DNA of 64,000 nucleotides from Lysobacterales bacterium. Its GTDB lineage: Bacteria > Pseudomonadota > Gammaproteobacteria > Xanthomonadales > SZUA-36. The notes beneath the pieces were generated by a model. The model worked only from the letters and a program-made list of their open reading frames with translations. It did not search any database and was not told the origin of the DNA. Shown here one piece after another: positions 47,670-57,185 of the stretch; position 1 is the stretch's first letter; each line of letters starts with the position of its first letter. The position numbers and the translations under genes were made by a program. Location of the stretch: positions 20,567-84,566 of the forward strand of contig JABDLD010000009.1 in assembly GCA_013001885.1 (NCBI GenBank). The letters run 5' to 3'.

Positions 47670-47711
47670 GGAGTCCGTTCCTCTGTCCGCATGTCGTTCG
47701 ACCGCATGCTA

Positions 47712-48248
47712 TCACGGGTCAAAAATGATTTTCTCGTAACGATTCTCTGCGGAACGGATATCTTCGCCATAGAGTTCAATGGATTCGAGACTGACAAACA
47801 GGCCACTGCGGTCAGAGCGGACGAAAACCCGGTCCAGGTAAGCGTTTCCGCCGTCGATCGTCGTCGCGGCCCTGAAGTTTTCACCATCGTGAAGGACGAT
47901 GACGCGGCGATCAATATCCGCCTTCATTTCGAGTGTCACCGAACCGTTTCCCGAGATGAACATGGTCTCGAAACCATAAGCAAAGGTCCATTGCGCCCAG
48001 CTGAGTTCCTTGACCTGGCCCTGTTCCGCCAGCCGGACCCAATAGGCAATGACCGGCTCTGCATTAAAAAGGTTGCCCGACGAGTCAATCTGGGCGTCGT
48101 ATTGCACGATATTGGCGTTTTTGCTGCGCTCAACACGGAACAGGTGTTGCCGGGAGAGATCCGCTGCATGAATAAAACCCGGCAGGCAGATCTGCGATGC
48201 GATCAGCAACCCGGTGAGCCAATATTTCATTGATTTCGCAACTGTCAT
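47712..48248 (-). CDS. DUF4833-like exported protein
   Basis: A 178-residue protein with a signal peptide ending at FIHA. HLFRVERSKNANIVQYDAQ and EPVIAYWVRLAEQGQVKELSWAQWTFAYGF match the pattern of the uncharacterised DUF4833 family. Start ATG 48248 has a modest AGG; ATG 48230 also opens a good signal peptide. It follows ilvI by six bases and may be read through from it. Function unknown. Confidence 0.7.
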   Translation of the reverse strand: MTVAKSMKYWLTGLLIASQICLPGFIHAADLSRQHLFRVERSKNANIVQYDAQIDSSGNLFNAEPVIAYWVRLAEQGQVKELSWAQWTFAYGFETMFISGNGSVTLEMKADIDRRVIVLHDGENFRAATTIDGGNAYLDRVFVRSDRSGLFVSLESIELYGEDIRSAENRYEKIIFDP

Positions 48249-48254
48249 CAATGC

Positions 48255-50105
48255 CTAGAACATCGATGAGCCGTCGATTTCTTCCTCGGTGGTTTTGATC
48301 CGGCTGGGAATATGGTCACCGGTAATCATCTGGTCGTAAGAGAGTCCCGGACCTACCATCGGGTAGACACCGGCGTCCGGATCGATCACGACTTCGAGAA
48401 ACGCCGGGCCGGTAAAGGCCAGCCACTCCCTGACTGTCCGGTCAAGCTGCTTTCTGTCGTCCAGACGAACGGCGTATTGAAAACCGTCGGCCTCGGCGGT
48501 TTTCACGAAATCCTTGCTGCGCAGGGACTTGTCACTGGCGGCCATGCGGCCCTCATAGAAAAGCTTCTGCCACTGCCTGACCATGCCGTCGCCGTAGTTG
48601 TTCAGGACCAGAACCTTGACCGGCAGACCGTATGTCGTGGCGGTTTCGAGCTCACCCAGGTTCATGCGGATACTGGCGTCTCCGTCAACGTCAATAACCA
48701 GGTGATCACGAGCCGCAAACTGCGCACCGATGGCCGCCGGCAAGCCAAATCCCATGGTGCCCATGCTGCCGGAAGTGAGCCACAGGCGAGCGTGCTTGTA
48801 GTCAAAATACTGGGCCGCCCACATCTGGTGCTGCCCGACGCCGGTCGAGATAATCGCATCCCCGCCGGTAATCGAATTGATCGCCTCGATCACTGCGTAA
48901 GGCTGGATCAATTCGCTTTCACGATCGTAGTTGAGCGCGTACTTTTTCTTCAGTTCCCTGATTTCATCGTGCCAATCGCTGTAGGAAGGTGAAACCCTGT
49001 GCCGAAGGCCATATTCATAGATGGCCTGCAGATCCACTTTGAGCACGCCCACATGCGACCAGTCAACGGATTTTACTTTGCCAATTTCGGACGGATCGAT
49101 ATCGAACTGTGCGATATGACGGGCATTCGGTGCGAACTTCTCCGGAACACCGGCCACCCGGTCGTCAAAGCGCGCGCCCACCGCGATCAGGAAGTCGCAG
49201 TCTTCAACGGCATAGTTAGCGCTCGCCAGTCCATGCATGCCCAGCATGTGCAGTGAAAGCGGAAGCGTGGTGTCGACCGCGCCGATTCCCATCAGCGTCG
49301 TGGTGACCGGAATACCAAAATGATCGGCCAGCTGCCGCAATTCCTCCGTCGCATTGCCGTTGATGACTCCGCCGCCGGCATAGATCAACGGGCGTGAAGA
49401 GGCTTCCAGCATGCCGAAAAAGGAGGCGCATTTTCGGTCATCAAGATGATTTTCCCGCGCCGCATGCAGCCGCTTACGGTAGCCGGGAACGGGCAACAGT
49501 CCCTTGCCGGTGAACGTTCCGGTCCAGTTCTGCACATCTTTCGGCAGATCAATAACGACGGGGCCGGGGCGGCCCGTTCGTGCAATTTCAAAAGCCGTGC
49601 GCACGGTGGATTCTAGTTTTTCGGGATCGGTAACCAAAAATGTATGTTTTGCCACCGGACCGAGGCAGCTGTTGACCGGAGCTTCCTGGAACGCATCGGT
49701 GCCTATGGCCGCCGTGGGGACCTGTCCGCAAATCACGATGATGGGCGTAGAATCGGCCATGCAGTCCCGCACCGGGGTTACTGTGTTGGTGGCTCCCGGG
49801 CCCGATGTCACCATCACAACGCCCACATCACCGCTGGCGCGAGCATAGCCGGCCGCCATGAAGCCCGCACCCTGCTCATTGGCCGGGACGATCAGAGGCA
49901 TGGGCTCATCGCCGTCAGTGCCGGTATTTTCAGCGTTGTAGCGGAAAACGGCGTCGTAGGTTGGAAGGATGGCTCCACCGCTGTAGCCAAAAATCACGCT
50001 GACCCCCTGGTCCGCCAGGATCTGCACGATCATTTCGGCACCGGTCATTTGCTGACCGGCTCTCGGATGCTTCACTTCGGTTAATTTTTCGGCTGTTTGG
50101 GTCAT
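48255..50105 (-). CDS. ilvI: Acetolactate synthase large (catalytic) subunit
   Basis: A 616-residue ThDP enzyme. The catalytic Glu lies in ANEQGAGFMAAGYARASG, ThDP binding in DGDASIRMNLGELETA, and VTSGPGATNTVTPVRDCMADSTPI is conserved. It makes acetolactate/acetohydroxybutyrate for valine, leucine and isoleucine. An insertion at about residues 57-70 makes it slightly longer than E. coli IlvI. ATG 50105 lacks a clear Shine-Dalgarno. The small subunit gene lies upstream in the opposite orientation rather than downstream. Confidence 0.93.
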   Translation of the reverse strand: MTQTAEKLTEVKHPRAGQQMTGAEMIVQILADQGVSVIFGYSGGAILPTYDAVFRYNAENTGTDGDEPMPLIVPANEQGAGFMAAGYARASGDVGVVMVTSGPGATNTVTPVRDCMADSTPIIVICGQVPTAAIGTDAFQEAPVNSCLGPVAKHTFLVTDPEKLESTVRTAFEIARTGRPGPVVIDLPKDVQNWTGTFTGKGLLPVPGYRKRLHAARENHLDDRKCASFFGMLEASSRPLIYAGGGVINGNATEELRQLADHFGIPVTTTLMGIGAVDTTLPLSLHMLGMHGLASANYAVEDCDFLIAVGARFDDRVAGVPEKFAPNARHIAQFDIDPSEIGKVKSVDWSHVGVLKVDLQAIYEYGLRHRVSPSYSDWHDEIRELKKKYALNYDRESELIQPYAVIEAINSITGGDAIISTGVGQHQMWAAQYFDYKHARLWLTSGSMGTMGFGLPAAIGAQFAARDHLVIDVDGDASIRMNLGELETATTYGLPVKVLVLNNYGDGMVRQWQKLFYEGRMAASDKSLRSKDFVKTAEADGFQYAVRLDDRKQLDRTVREWLAFTGPAFLEVVIDPDAGVYPMVGPGLSYDQMITGDHIPSRIKTTEEEIDGSSMF

Positions 50106-50177
50106 GATAGTAGGAAGTGTCGGACAACTGAACATGCATTGCAATAGCTGGCGTTCTGAGCCAACATTGGAGCCAAT

Positions 50178-50678
50178 ATGCGTCATATCATCTCAATCCT
50201 GCTACAAAACGAAGCCGGCGCCCTCGGGCGGGTGGCCGCCCTGTTTTCAACCCGCGGTTACAACATCGAATCTCTGAACGTTGCGGCCACCGAGGACAGT
50301 GAAATTTCCCGCCTGACCCTGGTGACCAAGGGTTCCGATGGAGTCATACACCAGATCAGCCAGCAACTGCTCAAGCTGGTCGATGTGGTGAAGATCGCCG
50401 ACATGACACTTGACGACCACATCGAAGCTGAATTGCTCCTGATCAAGGTGGTTGTTCCAACGAATGCAGAATGTAACTTACCCGAATTGATCGAGTCCGC
50501 CGGTGCCCGGGTGCTGGATGACAGTCCGGAAACCTTCACGCTCGAGCTGACGGCATCCAGCCAGGAACTCGATGACTTTATTATCGCCGTGAGCGACTGC
50601 TCCGAGGTTCTTTCCGTTGTGCGCAGCGGAGCAATGGCGATCGCGCGCGGCCACAACGTACTTGGAGCGGGCTTCTGA
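50178..50678 (+). CDS. ilvH: Acetolactate synthase small (regulatory) subunit
   Basis: A 166-residue protein with an ACT domain at the start (LLQNEAGALGRVAALFSTRGYNIESLNV) and the C-terminal ALS_ss domain. It stabilises the large subunit and confers valine feedback. GGAG at 50169-50172 fixes ATG 50178. It diverges from ilvI with only 72 bases between start codons and overlaps the proposed CTG start of the antiporter gene. Confidence 0.95.
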   Translation: MRHIISILLQNEAGALGRVAALFSTRGYNIESLNVAATEDSEISRLTLVTKGSDGVIHQISQQLLKLVDVVKIADMTLDDHIEAELLLIKVVVPTNAECNLPELIESAGARVLDDSPETFTLELTASSQELDDFIIAVSDCSEVLSVVRSGAMAIARGHNVLGAGF

Positions 50679-52153
50679 GGAAACCTTCTTCCACCGCCAT
50701 CCCGCTTTGGCTGGCCCTGCTTCCCCTGCTTTTTCTGATCACCATGCTGGCCAGTTCGGTCAGCCTGTTCCACGACAATTCTTCTTACGGGCCCAACCAG
50801 ATCGCCTTGCTGCTGGCCGCGGGAGTTGCTTCCGTGATCGGCCTCTATCTTGGCGAAACATGGAAGGACATGGAACGGGCCATGGCAGACGGCATAGCAC
50901 TGGCGCTAAAGGCCTGTCTCATTCTGCTCGCTGTCGGCTCCCTGATCGGCAGTTGGATGCTGGCCGGCACCGCACCCACCGTCATTTATTTTGGGCTTGG
51001 AATTCTCGATCCCGCCTGGTTCTACCCGGCTGCGCTGATCATCTGCGCCCTGGTCGCCATTTCCATCGGCAGTTCGTGGACCACGGCCGGCACCATCGGC
51101 CTGGCGTTGATGGGCATATCACAGATCATGGGCTTATCAGCGCCCGTAACGGCCGGCGCGGTCATCTCGGGCGCTTATTTCGGTGACAAGATGTCACCCC
51201 TTTCTGACACCACCAATCTGGCGCCGGCCATGGTTGGCGTCGATCTTTTTGTTCACATCCGGCACATGGCATGGACGACCGTTCCGTCATTCCTGATTTC
51301 ACTGGTGCTTTTTTCCCTGATTGGCTGGAACAGCGAGACCGTCCAGGCACCGGCGGAGAGCATCAACGCAGCGCGCGACATCCTCCGTGACAATTACACC
51401 ATTGCGTGGCCGACTGTGCTCCCGCTGGCGTTGTTACTGGTTCTTGCCATGCGCAAGGTTTCTGCGTTGCCAACCATCGCCGCGGGGGCGTTGGCGGGTT
51501 GCATCGTCGCACTGATCTGGCAGCCGGAACTGGTGCAGGCGTTCGGCAGCCCCGACGGTGAGCTGTCAGCTTTCGCCGCCAGCGTGATGGCATTGTTTAC
51601 CGCGCTGGCTGACGGTTTCCAGATTGACACCGGGAACGAATCCCTCGACTCCCTGTTGTCGCGCGGCGGGATGTCCAGCATGCTCAATACAATCTGGCTG
51701 ATCATGTCTGCGATGTGTTTTGGCGGGGTCATGGAGCATACCGGTTTGTTGCAGAGAATCGTCGACGCCCTGCTCAAAGGCGTCCGCGGCACCGGCTCGC
51801 TGGTGACCACGACCGTCCTGACATCCATCGGCATGAACATCATCGCCGCTGACCAGTACATCGCAATCGTTCTTCCCGGCAGGATGTACCGGCTGGAATT
51901 CGCCCGCCGCGGGCTGGCGCCGCAAAACCTGTCCCGCACGCTCGAGGACGCAGGCACGATGACCTCGGCGCTGGTGCCGTGGAACACCTGCGGCGCGTTT
52001 ATGGCCGCCACACTGGGCGTGCCGACCCTGGCGTACGCGCCCTACGCTTTCGTCAACCTGCTCAACCCGGTCATCGCGATCATTTACGGCGTGACGAATT
52101 TCAGAATCATTCCGCTGGAACAGGAGGCCGGCGCTGAGCCTTCCGCTACCTGA
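50675..52153 (+). CDS. nhaC: NhaC-family Na+/H+ antiporter, apparent CTG start
   Basis: A polytopic transporter with the NhaC segments SSWTTAGTIGLALMG, GAYFGDKMSPLSDTTNLAP and GMNIIAADQYIAIVLPGRMY. The first ATG in frame (50744) would cut through the first membrane helix. Upstream, CTG 50675 overlaps the ilvH TGA, has GGAG (50664-50667) seven bases before it, and adds RKPSST plus the missing first helix; no ATG, GTG or TTG is available there. The 492-residue product then starts normally. It may use or set the sodium gradient that the nqr complex generates. Confidence 0.88.
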   Translation: MRKPSSTAIPLWLALLPLLFLITMLASSVSLFHDNSSYGPNQIALLLAAGVASVIGLYLGETWKDMERAMADGIALALKACLILLAVGSLIGSWMLAGTAPTVIYFGLGILDPAWFYPAALIICALVAISIGSSWTTAGTIGLALMGISQIMGLSAPVTAGAVISGAYFGDKMSPLSDTTNLAPAMVGVDLFVHIRHMAWTTVPSFLISLVLFSLIGWNSETVQAPAESINAARDILRDNYTIAWPTVLPLALLLVLAMRKVSALPTIAAGALAGCIVALIWQPELVQAFGSPDGELSAFAASVMALFTALADGFQIDTGNESLDSLLSRGGMSSMLNTIWLIMSAMCFGGVMEHTGLLQRIVDALLKGVRGTGSLVTTTVLTSIGMNIIAADQYIAIVLPGRMYRLEFARRGLAPQNLSRTLEDAGTMTSALVPWNTCGAFMAATLGVPTLAYAPYAFVNLLNPVIAIIYGVTNFRIIPLEQEAGAEPSAT

Positions 52154-52158
52154 GCGCT

Positions 52159-52183
52159 AAACCCGTTTTTTACGCCGGGTTTT
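52159..52183. terminator. Terminator hairpin between convergent nhaC and HMG-CoA lyase genes
   Basis: AAACCCG (52159-52165) pairs with CGGGTTT (52176-52182) across a ten-base loop, ending in four T residues on the plus strand. Its position, six bases after the nhaC stop, fits termination of the ilvH-nhaC transcript. Confidence 0.6.
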
Positions 52184-52188
52184 AAGTC

Positions 52189-53097
52189 TCAGGCGTTTTG
52201 AAGCAGCCAGGCGCTGGCGCGCCCTCCGGAAGCGGTGCCGGTGAGCTTCTGTGCCAGTTCGGCAGCTTTCATCAACGGGCCGAGGTCGATTCCGGTCTCA
52301 AAGCCCATTTGCTCAAGCATCATCACGACATCCTCTGTCGCCACGTTGCCGGAAGCCCCGGGAGCAAAGGGGCACCCGCCCAGCCCCGCGATCGAGGCAT
52401 CGAACTTGCGGATTCCGGACTCCAGCGCCGCGAATACGTTGGCCAGCCCCAGGGCCCGGGTGTCGTGGAAGTGACAGCTGAGCCGGCTCGCGCCGTACGA
52501 ACCAACCAGCGATCCGGTCAGCGATCGCACCTGCAGCGGATGGGCAGCCCCAATCGTATCGGCCAAGCATAATTCATCGGTTCCCAGTTCCAGCAGGCGG
52601 CCCCCGAGTTCGCAAACGCGCTGAGGATCCACCGCACCTTCAAAAGGACATTCAAAAGCAACGGCTATGGTTAATGTGACGCGAACACCGTCCCTGCGCG
52701 CCAACTGGAGTATCTCCGTTGCCGCGGATTCTGCGCCCCGGCGGCTCATGCGAACATTCGCCTGGGCCATGGCATCGCTGCCGTACACCACCATGCAGAC
52801 ACTGTTCGCTCCGGCGGCTCTGGCCAGTTCGTAACCCCTGAGGTTGGGCACCAGAACGGTATGGATAGCATCTGCAGACCGGTCCTTCTTCGCAAGTGCC
52901 GACAAAACCCCGGCCGTTCCAGCCATTGCCGGAACGGCCTTCGGTGATACGAACGCCCCCACCTCGATATGGCGTAAGCCTGCTGCAATCAGCGCTTCCA
53001 CCAATTGCAGGCGCTCGTCAACGGTCAGGATTTTCGACTGGCTTTGCAGGCCGTCCCTGGGGCCGACATCGTTTACGGTCACTTGTTCTGTGGTCAT
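52189..53097 (-). CDS. Hydroxymethylglutaryl-CoA lyase
   Basis: A 302-residue TIM-barrel lyase with VNDVGPRDGLQSQ at the N-terminus, CHFHDTRALGLANV and the C-terminal GLGGCPFAPGASGNVATEDVV, which carries the catalytic Cys loop of the family. It splits HMG-CoA to acetoacetate and acetyl-CoA in leucine degradation. Start at ATG 53097 rather than the in-frame TTG at 53127. No other leucine-degradation gene is visible nearby. Confidence 0.93.
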   Translation of the reverse strand: MTTEQVTVNDVGPRDGLQSQSKILTVDERLQLVEALIAAGLRHIEVGAFVSPKAVPAMAGTAGVLSALAKKDRSADAIHTVLVPNLRGYELARAAGANSVCMVVYGSDAMAQANVRMSRRGAESAATEILQLARRDGVRVTLTIAVAFECPFEGAVDPQRVCELGGRLLELGTDELCLADTIGAAHPLQVRSLTGSLVGSYGASRLSCHFHDTRALGLANVFAALESGIRKFDASIAGLGGCPFAPGASGNVATEDVVMMLEQMGFETGIDLGPLMKAAELAQKLTGTASGGRASAWLLQNA

Positions 53098-53163
53098 TGG
53101 ACACAGCCTGCGCTTGACGTTGGACAAAGTCTAACGCATCAACGCAACCCGCCGAAAAAACCC

Positions 53164-54288
53164 TCACTGAAGAACGTGGATATTCCGCTCGGCGCAGATG
53201 TCTTTTAACTCTTTTGGCCAAATGGTTACGCCCACCTCACCCAGGTGCGCTTTCCGCAACAGCAACATAAAAACGCGGGATTGACCTATTCCGCCGCCAA
53301 TACTAAGCGGAATCTGGTCATTGAGAATCGCCTGGTGATAAGGCTGGTCCACCAGTTCCATCTGGCCGCTCATCTCAAGCTGCTGCAACAGGGTCTCCGG
53401 GGTAACGCGAACACCCATTGACGTCAGTTCATGCCGGCGGCCGGTGACGTGGTTGTAAACCAGGATGTCGCCGTTAAGGCCATGCATCGGGCGCCCGTCC
53501 TTGGATTCGGTTTCGGTCACCCAGTCATCGTAGTCAGCCGCCCGCAATTCGTGCGGATATCCATCCGCCAGCGGCCAGCCGATACCATAAATGAACACCG
53601 CGGGGCATTCCCTGATCAAGCGGGTCTCCCGCTGTTTTCTCGGAAGGTCCGGATACATCTCGAGGATGTCCTCAGCGTGGATAAAGGTCAGTTCCTTGGG
53701 CAGGCTGGGATATCTCGGGTTCTTGAGCTGTGGAAACATGTCCTGCGCAAACTCTTCCGCTCCGGTAAGGACCTTCCAGATGCGCCTCACCGTTTCGGTG
53801 AGATAGTCGAGGTTGCGCTGGTCCGCCCTGATGGCTTTTTCCCAGTCCCACTGGTCAACGTAGGCACTGTGATCGTGATCCAGGAAATAGTCTTTCCTGA
53901 TGGCTTTCATATCGGTGCAGAGGCCTTCGCCAACCTCGAGCCCAAATGTCTTCAACGCCATCCTCTTCCACTTGGTGGCCGCCTGCACCACCTGCGCATT
54001 CAGTCTTTTCTCGAGCCCCAGACCACAGGGAAACTCCACCGGGGTGCGTGACCCGTCCCGATCCAGCATGTCGTTGACCCCGCTGTCCCGATCCACGATC
54101 AGCGGCACCTGCACCATCATCAGGTTGAGCTCTTTGCACAGGTTCTCCTCGATGTAATGTTTTACGCCAAAAAGCGCCTGCATGGTCTCCTTCGGCGTCA
54201 ACAGCGATTCGTAATCCCTCGGAAGGATTTTCGCAACTTCTTCATAGGTGCTGATACCGGGGCCCGCGAGGTCCGATTGCTTGTTCAT
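53164..54288 (-). CDS. asnA: Aspartate--ammonia ligase (asparagine synthetase A)
   Basis: A 374-residue class II aminoacyl-tRNA-synthetase-like ligase, longer than E. coli AsnA (330). ETMQALFGVKHYIEENLCKELNLMMVQVPL, DYFLDHDHSAYVDQWDWEK and the C-terminal GGGIGQSRVFMLLLRKAHLGEVG match the family. It makes asparagine from aspartate and ammonia. Confidence 0.95.
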   Translation of the reverse strand: MNKQSDLAGPGISTYEEVAKILPRDYESLLTPKETMQALFGVKHYIEENLCKELNLMMVQVPLIVDRDSGVNDMLDRDGSRTPVEFPCGLGLEKRLNAQVVQAATKWKRMALKTFGLEVGEGLCTDMKAIRKDYFLDHDHSAYVDQWDWEKAIRADQRNLDYLTETVRRIWKVLTGAEEFAQDMFPQLKNPRYPSLPKELTFIHAEDILEMYPDLPRKQRETRLIRECPAVFIYGIGWPLADGYPHELRAADYDDWVTETESKDGRPMHGLNGDILVYNHVTGRRHELTSMGVRVTPETLLQQLEMSGQMELVDQPYHQAILNDQIPLSIGGGIGQSRVFMLLLRKAHLGEVGVTIWPKELKDICAERNIHVLQ

Positions 54289-54375
54289 AGTATGATTCTC
54301 CGGTGAAACGGCTTACCGGAACATTCTGAATGCTAATACCGTGATTCCGCCATGATGTTTGTCAAGGCCATGAAC

Positions 54376-55581
54376 CTAGTCAATTTCCTTTTCCCGCCAG
54401 CGGGACCGGATCATCGCCGAGTCCAGCAGATAATCCCTGCATTTTTTGTGATCTCCCGCCATGTCCTGCAGTTTTCGCCAGATCTCCGCCCGTTGTTCAG
54501 GACGGTTTTCAATGTGCCAGCGATAATTGCGCTCCGAAAGACGCTGGATTTCCTCCAGTGTGACGATCCGGCGGCGCCTTGCAAACCGGTCCAGTAACAC
54601 ATCGTCCGCGCCCGCAAGCACAGGAAGAAGATGTTCAACCAGGCAGTTGGCATCATGCATGCCGGAATTCATGCCCATGCCGCCGCTTGGACTGTCCAGG
54701 TGCGCAGCATCGCCGGCAAACAGGACGCGTTCTTTGCGAAAGGACTCCAGGCACCGCTGCTGCAGCGTGTAATGGTCGAGCGCCACCAACTCGTAGGGCT
54801 GCAGGCTTGGAAACACGGACTGCACGTGAGCCTGGACGGCCTCTTTCGCGAGCGCCTCATCCAATGGCTGGTCGGGGTCCGGTGAATAGGAAAACCGCCA
54901 CAAATCACGAACCTGCACCAGGCTGTAATAACCGGTCTCGGTCCATACGTAGTTGATGCCGAGCAAGCCCGGTATCTCATCCTGGAACGGGTGCTTCAGC
55001 ACGACCGTGATCGCGGTCCTGGGAAAAAAACTGCCTTCGAAACTCATATCCAGCAATTGGCGGACCCGGCTGTTTCCGCCGTCCGCTGCGATCAGCCAGG
55101 GCGTGCTCAATTCATATTCTTCTCCGGCTTTTTCGACCTTTAACTTCACGCTGTCCGGTTGAAGTTCAAGCCCAGTGACTTCATTCCCGAAACGCATCTC
55201 AAACAGCGGAGTTGCAAGCAGGTAATCGATGGCGAGGTCACTAAAATAGAATTGTTCGCACTGCAGGCGGAACGGGTGGGGGGTCATGTCGCTGATGCTT
55301 TCCAGGTCAAAAACGACATGATTCTTGGTGCCGTGAATCATGTATTGCCAACTTTGCCTGATCGATCCGCGAGCGATCAGGGGGTCTGCCAGGCCAATCC
55401 GGTCAAGCAGGTCGAGAGTGGCCGAATGAAAGGTGGAAGCGCGCCTGTCCAGCACGAGATTGTCATTTTTTTCGAGCACAATAACGCGAATCCCGGCCTT
55501 GACCAGCAATACGGCAGCAAAAAGACCGACCGGGCCGGCACCGGTAATGACGACAGATCTTATGGCTTCGCGTTCACGCAT
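54376..55581 (-). CDS. FAD-dependent monooxygenase (PheA/TfdB type)
   Basis: A 401-residue flavoprotein with the FAD loop VVITGAGPVGLFAAVLLVKAG, a DG motif in LIAADGGNSRVRQLL and the second FAD motif VLFAGDAAHLDSPSGGMGMNSGMHDA. It belongs to the group A aromatic hydroxylases and their relatives. Start at ATG 55581; an in-frame upstream start at 55644 has no support. Substrate unknown; neighbours give no clue. Confidence 0.88.
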   Translation of the reverse strand: MREREAIRSVVITGAGPVGLFAAVLLVKAGIRVIVLEKNDNLVLDRRASTFHSATLDLLDRIGLADPLIARGSIRQSWQYMIHGTKNHVVFDLESISDMTPHPFRLQCEQFYFSDLAIDYLLATPLFEMRFGNEVTGLELQPDSVKLKVEKAGEEYELSTPWLIAADGGNSRVRQLLDMSFEGSFFPRTAITVVLKHPFQDEIPGLLGINYVWTETGYYSLVQVRDLWRFSYSPDPDQPLDEALAKEAVQAHVQSVFPSLQPYELVALDHYTLQQRCLESFRKERVLFAGDAAHLDSPSGGMGMNSGMHDANCLVEHLLPVLAGADDVLLDRFARRRRIVTLEEIQRLSERNYRWHIENRPEQRAEIWRKLQDMAGDHKKCRDYLLDSAMIRSRWREKEID

Positions 55582-55664
55582 CTCAATACAAACCAAATCA
55601 GGTACTTTTAAGTCTAGCAGCATCTCCAATCGGCACAGAGACACTCAACAGGTATACTTTGCCC

Positions 55665-57185
55665 ATGACGGCAGTTCTTGCAATTGACCAGGGAACCACC
55701 GGTTCGACGGCCCTCATTTTCTCGCAACAGGGCCAGATTCTCGCGCGCGCCTACAGTGAGTTTGAACAACACTATCCGCGCCCCGGCTGGGTGGAGCATG
55801 ACCCGGAAGAAATCTGGCAGGTCAGTCGGAAAGTAATGGCAAAGGCGCTCGTTGCGGCAGGCCTTCGCCCGGGTGAATTATCCGCCATCGGAATAACCAA
55901 CCAGCGTGAAACGGCGGTAGTCTGGGACCGAAATACCGGTCAACCGGTGCATCGCGCCATCGTCTGGCAAAGCCGCCAGAGCGACTCCATCTGCGCCCGG
56001 CTGAAAGCCGACGGCCTCGATCCTCTTTTTCGGGAAAAAACCGGCCTGCTGATCGATCCCTATTTTTCCGGGACCAAGATTCGCTGGCTGCTGGACAGCG
56101 ATCCCGATCTCCAGCGCAGGGCCGATGCCGGTGAACTCAAATTCGGCACTATTGACAGTTGGCTGTTGTGGAAGCTGACAGGGGGCACGTCGAAAGCCGG
56201 CGCCCTGCACCGCACTGACCCTACCAATGCGTCACGAACCCTGTTGTATGACATTCATAACCAGCAATGGGACCAGGAACTTTGCGAGATTCTAAACATC
56301 CCGATGTCGATGCTTCCCGAGGTTCTGCCCAGCGCCGGGATTTTTGGCGAAACCGACGCCATCGAGGGACTGCCATCAGGCATCCCGGTTGCCGGCATCG
56401 CAGGCGATCAGCAGGCGGCTCTGTATGGACAGGGTTGCTGGGAGCCCGGGCAGGCCAAGAACACTTACGGTACCGGCTGTTTTCTGTTGATGAACATGGG
56501 TCTGAAGCATCCCGTCAGCCGCAACGGTTTATTGACCACAATCTGTTGTGATGCGGACGGCGCCCCAGCCTATGCGCTGGAGGGTTCAATTTTCATCGCC
56601 GGTGCGGCGATACAGTGGCTCCGTGATGAGTTGAAAATAATCGGCGATGCGTCCGAGACAGATGCGCTGGCGCGTGAGATCGAAGACAACGAGGGCGTGT
56701 ATCTCGTTCCGGCGTTCGCCGGTCTCGGCGCCCCTTATTGGGACATGAATGCCCGCGGCGCGCTGACCGGACTGACCCGGGGGGCCGGCAGGGCCCACCT
56801 GGCGCGTGCAGCGCTTGAAGCCATTGCTTACCAGACCCGGGACATCGCGCTGGCCATGCGCGAAGATTCAGGCATTGAACTGAACGAATTGAGAGTGGAC
56901 GGAGGCGCTTCCATGAACGACTTCCTGATGCAGTTTCAGGCCGATATGCTCGGCGTCACCGTAGACCGGCCAAAAATGGTCGAGACCACCGCATCCGGCA
57001 GCGCCTACCTTGCCGGCATGGCCGTGGGGGTCTGGAACAGCCCAACCGAGCTGGATCAGATCCGACACAGCGACAGCCGTTTTGAACCTCAGATGCCTGA
57101 GGCGCAACGAGACGAGCTTTACCAGGGATGGCTTCGTGCGGTCGATCGAGTCAGAAGCAACGGACAGGAGCTCCACGATGACTGA
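55665..57185 (+). CDS. glpK: Glycerol kinase
   Basis: A 506-residue FGGY kinase beginning MTAVLAIDQGTTGSTALIF, with GITNQRETAVVWDRNTG, AGIAGDQQAALYGQG and KNTYGTGCFLLMN. It phosphorylates glycerol. It overlaps by eight bases the start of a monoacylglycerol lipase gene, linking release of glycerol from lipids to its capture. Confidence 0.96.
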   Translation: MTAVLAIDQGTTGSTALIFSQQGQILARAYSEFEQHYPRPGWVEHDPEEIWQVSRKVMAKALVAAGLRPGELSAIGITNQRETAVVWDRNTGQPVHRAIVWQSRQSDSICARLKADGLDPLFREKTGLLIDPYFSGTKIRWLLDSDPDLQRRADAGELKFGTIDSWLLWKLTGGTSKAGALHRTDPTNASRTLLYDIHNQQWDQELCEILNIPMSMLPEVLPSAGIFGETDAIEGLPSGIPVAGIAGDQQAALYGQGCWEPGQAKNTYGTGCFLLMNMGLKHPVSRNGLLTTICCDADGAPAYALEGSIFIAGAAIQWLRDELKIIGDASETDALAREIEDNEGVYLVPAFAGLGAPYWDMNARGALTGLTRGAGRAHLARAALEAIAYQTRDIALAMREDSGIELNELRVDGGASMNDFLMQFQADMLGVTVDRPKMVETTASGSAYLAGMAVGVWNSPTELDQIRHSDSRFEPQMPEAQRDELYQGWLRAVDRVRSNGQELHDD

